From: Dehalococcoidia bacterium
GTDB taxonomy: Bacteria > Chloroflexota > Dehalococcoidia > GIF9 > UBA5620
NCBI GenBank assembly: GCA_016783225.1
Contig: JADHWZ010000092.1
Location: 1 to 8,450, forward strand
Direction of reading: 5' to 3'
DNA length: 8,450 bases
Position numbers and translations under genes: made by a program. This document shows, piece by piece, positions 7,519 through 8,450 of the stretch. The notes below the pieces were generated by a model. It was not told the DNA's origin, did no database searches, and saw nothing but the letters and a program-made list of their open reading frames with translations. The first letter of the stretch is position 1, and the number at the start of each line of letters is the position of its first letter.

Positions 7519-7547
7519 ATAATAGTCTATGATATGCCTACTGTCAA
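7519..7547 (-). promoter_or_regulatory. Sigma-70-type promoter of the TPR lipoprotein gene
   Basis: On the minus strand, -35 TTGACA (7542-7547), a 17-base spacer, then -10 TATTAT (7519-7524). The start would be near 7512, giving a leader of about 32 bases to ATG 7480. The match is near consensus and the position fits the gene. Confidence 0.72.
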
Positions 7548-7646
7548 CTATCTAGTCTGGTAACACACGGTTATTGATGACAAGGTAACGAGTAGCAGTT
7601 GATATGGGAAATTCTAGTCTCAATATCTTCTATACACTCAATCCAT

Positions 7647-7652
7647 AGGTGA
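7647..7652 (+). promoter_or_regulatory. Candidate ribosome binding site followed by ATA instead of ATG
   Basis: AGGTGA lies ten bases before an in-frame ATA at 7663. The codons after that ATA read K-K-Y-R-L-W and then a hydrophobic run, as expected just after the start of a membrane-anchored protein. This suggests the original start codon was here and is now changed to ATA, or that ATA itself is used. Confidence 0.4.
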
Positions 7653-7707
7653 ATGTTACCAGATAAAGAAATACAGACTTTGGATTTTAGTCGGTACGCT
7701 AACTATA

Positions 7708-8274
7708 TTGTCTCTGGCTATCGTCGTGATTGTACTTGGCACTTATGCTGCCCCCTCCGCTGAGGAGCTAGAAAGGGCTGGTTTAGCTCGCAACTACCCC
7801 AAGACAGTAAAGGGTGTCTGGGAGCCCGCTATACACCATGGCCACCAGCTGATACGAGACGAGCTCCCAGAGCTTAAAGAGTTGGGGGTAAACACCATTC
7901 ACGTGCTTCTCTCTCATGAATTTGTAGATGACGAGCTCGAGCTCCGTTCAGTACCACCTTTGAGTGGCGAAAAAGCGGAGAGAGAATATATAGATAGGAT
8001 AGTTAAGGCAAAGAAAGCCGGCTTCGCCGTCTCCTTAGTGCCTACCTACTTTCGCCATGTACCGGAGACAATCCCTAATCTGGAGGCTTTTGATGAATTT
8101 GTACTGGAGCAATCCAGGAAGTGGGCACAGATAGCTGAAGCGTATAAGGTGGAATATTTTTCGCCCATAGATGAATATGAGAAGCTGATGGCCGCTCAGG
8201 GGCTTCCCGGAGATGTTCTTGTGGAAAGGGTGAATAGCTGGAATCGAGATGAACGAAGTAAATTCTTGTGCTGA
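7708..8274 (+). CDS. Membrane-anchored TIM-barrel-like protein, probably truncated
   Basis: From TTG 7708 this gives 188 residues, but the frame is open back to 7618. Upstream codons encode a basic KKYRLW followed by the rest of a hydrophobic anchor (WILVGTLTILSLAIVVIVLG), so the natural N-terminus is probably at ATA 7663 (203 residues). No ATG or GTG is in frame before the anchor. Past the anchor, alternating strands and helices suggest half of a TIM barrel, perhaps of a glycoside-hydrolase type: ELGVNTIHVLL (58-68), AGFAVSLVPTYF (104-115) and VEYFSPIDEYE (148-158). The Asp155-Glu156 pair ends the presumed fourth strand, where clan GH-A enzymes carry Asn-Glu with the acid/base Glu. The protein stops 32 residues later, before strands 5-8, so an enzyme of that fold would be incomplete. 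It could be a decaying gene or a short non-catalytic relative. A lipoprotein gene starts 14 bp downstream. Confidence 0.6.
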   Translation: MSLAIVVIVLGTYAAPSAEELERAGLARNYPKTVKGVWEPAIHHGHQLIRDELPELKELGVNTIHVLLSHEFVDDELELRSVPPLSGEKAEREYIDRIVKAKKAGFAVSLVPTYFRHVPETIPNLEAFDEFVLEQSRKWAQIAEAYKVEYFSPIDEYEKLMAAQGLPGDVLVERVNSWNRDERSKFLC

Positions 8275-8280
8275 GGAGGT
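8274..8280 (+). promoter_or_regulatory. Ribosome binding site of the downstream lipoprotein gene
   Basis: AGGAGGT is a near-perfect Shine-Dalgarno eight bases before ATG 8289. Its first base is the last base of the upstream TGA stop, so the two genes are probably cotranscribed. Confidence 0.75.
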
Positions 8281-8288
8281 GTGCCATC

Positions 8289-8450
8289 ATGCGAAAAGTA
8301 ACAATGTGGACTGTGGGCATTTGCCTTCTATCTTTGATTGTGGTAGTTACTGGCTGCCAGTGTGGAGCAACCGCTCCGCCGCCGGCTCCTGAGCCGACCC
8401 TTACACCGTCTCCCACTCCAGCACCGACACCAACTCCTAGTCCATCTCCG
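8289..8450 (+). CDS. Lipoprotein with Pro/Thr/Ser-rich linker, partial at right edge
   Basis: The first 54 codons are visible and the frame runs off the right edge. Residues 1-22 form a lipoprotein signal peptide: MRK, a hydrophobic segment (about 7-20), then lipobox VVTG-C23. A second Cys follows at 25. From residue 29 the sequence becomes a linker of alternating Pro with Thr, Ala and Ser (TPSPTPAPTPTPSPSP at 39-54). Such linkers typically join a membrane anchor to an extracytoplasmic domain, for example a solute-binding or enzymatic one, but that domain lies outside the window. The start is fixed by the strong AGGAGGT eight bases upstream. The function is not determinable. Confidence 0.82.
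   Translation, partial: MRKVTMWTVGICLLSLIVVVTGCQCGATAPPPAPEPTLTPSPTPAPTPTPSPSP

Noticed and set aside
7551..7620. Direct repeat TCTAGTCT at 7551-7558 and 7613-7620
   Set aside because: Only eight bases, with no insertion-sequence ends or other structure; likely chance.
7599..7628. Possible plus-strand promoter TTGATA with an AT-rich -10 for the barrel gene
   Set aside because: The -10 (AATATC or ATATCT) is a poor match and the spacing is ambiguous; too weak to annotate.
7653..7760. Out-of-frame ATG at 7653 as the start of the barrel gene via a frameshift
   Set aside because: That frame ends after 36 codons without any anchor-like sequence, and the ATG abuts the ribosome site too closely.
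8075..8416. Minus-strand open frame of 113 codons
   Set aside because: Opposite both plus-strand genes, including the strong Shine-Dalgarno and lipoprotein signal peptide; no protein-like features.

Overview
The window is bacterial DNA of medium GC with two unrelated parts. Two genes carry lipoprotein signal peptides: one has tetratricopeptide repeats and a C-terminal beta domain, the other a Thr/Pro/Ser-rich linker. This combination suggests a Chloroflexota lineage such as Dehalococcoidia. That is an inference from protein style; no marker gene is present.

Left part (1-5671, all minus strand): a compact accessory operon that looks like a defence locus. In transcription order it holds a strong promoter with inverted repeats, a ribbon-helix-helix antitoxin (5327-5602), a RelE/ParE-type toxin (5062-5334, 8-bp overlap), and a large type ISP-like restriction-modification protein (1913-5053, 8 bp after the toxin). 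That protein has a PD-(D/E)xK nuclease, an N6-adenine methyltransferase and an ISP-type specificity region, but no helicase. Last comes a gene that runs off the left edge (1-1886, 26 bp after the methylase). It encodes a phospholipase D-like domain fused to a P-loop NTPase of helicase superfamily 3/D5 appearance. The spacing and overlaps imply one transcript and probably one functional unit: a modification/cleavage enzyme, a second nuclease-like ATPase, and a toxin-antitoxin pair that could regulate or safeguard the locus.

Right part (5810-8450): envelope or secreted proteins. On the minus strand is a TPR lipoprotein (5810-7480) with its own consensus promoter (TTGACA-17-TATTAT). Divergently on the plus strand are a membrane-anchored, apparently truncated TIM-barrel-like protein (about 7663/7708-8274) and, 14 bp later behind a strong Shine-Dalgarno, the start of a lipoprotein cut by the right edge (8289-8450). 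The plus-strand barrel gene has no good start codon: the best-placed ribosome site is followed by ATA, not ATG, and the barrel stops soon after its fourth strand. It may therefore be decaying.

The most interesting item is the four-gene operon, especially the phospholipase D-NTPase fusion next to a helicase-less ISP enzyme with a toxin-antitoxin module as its first two genes. No tRNA, rRNA, CRISPR array, insertion sequence or convincing terminator was seen.
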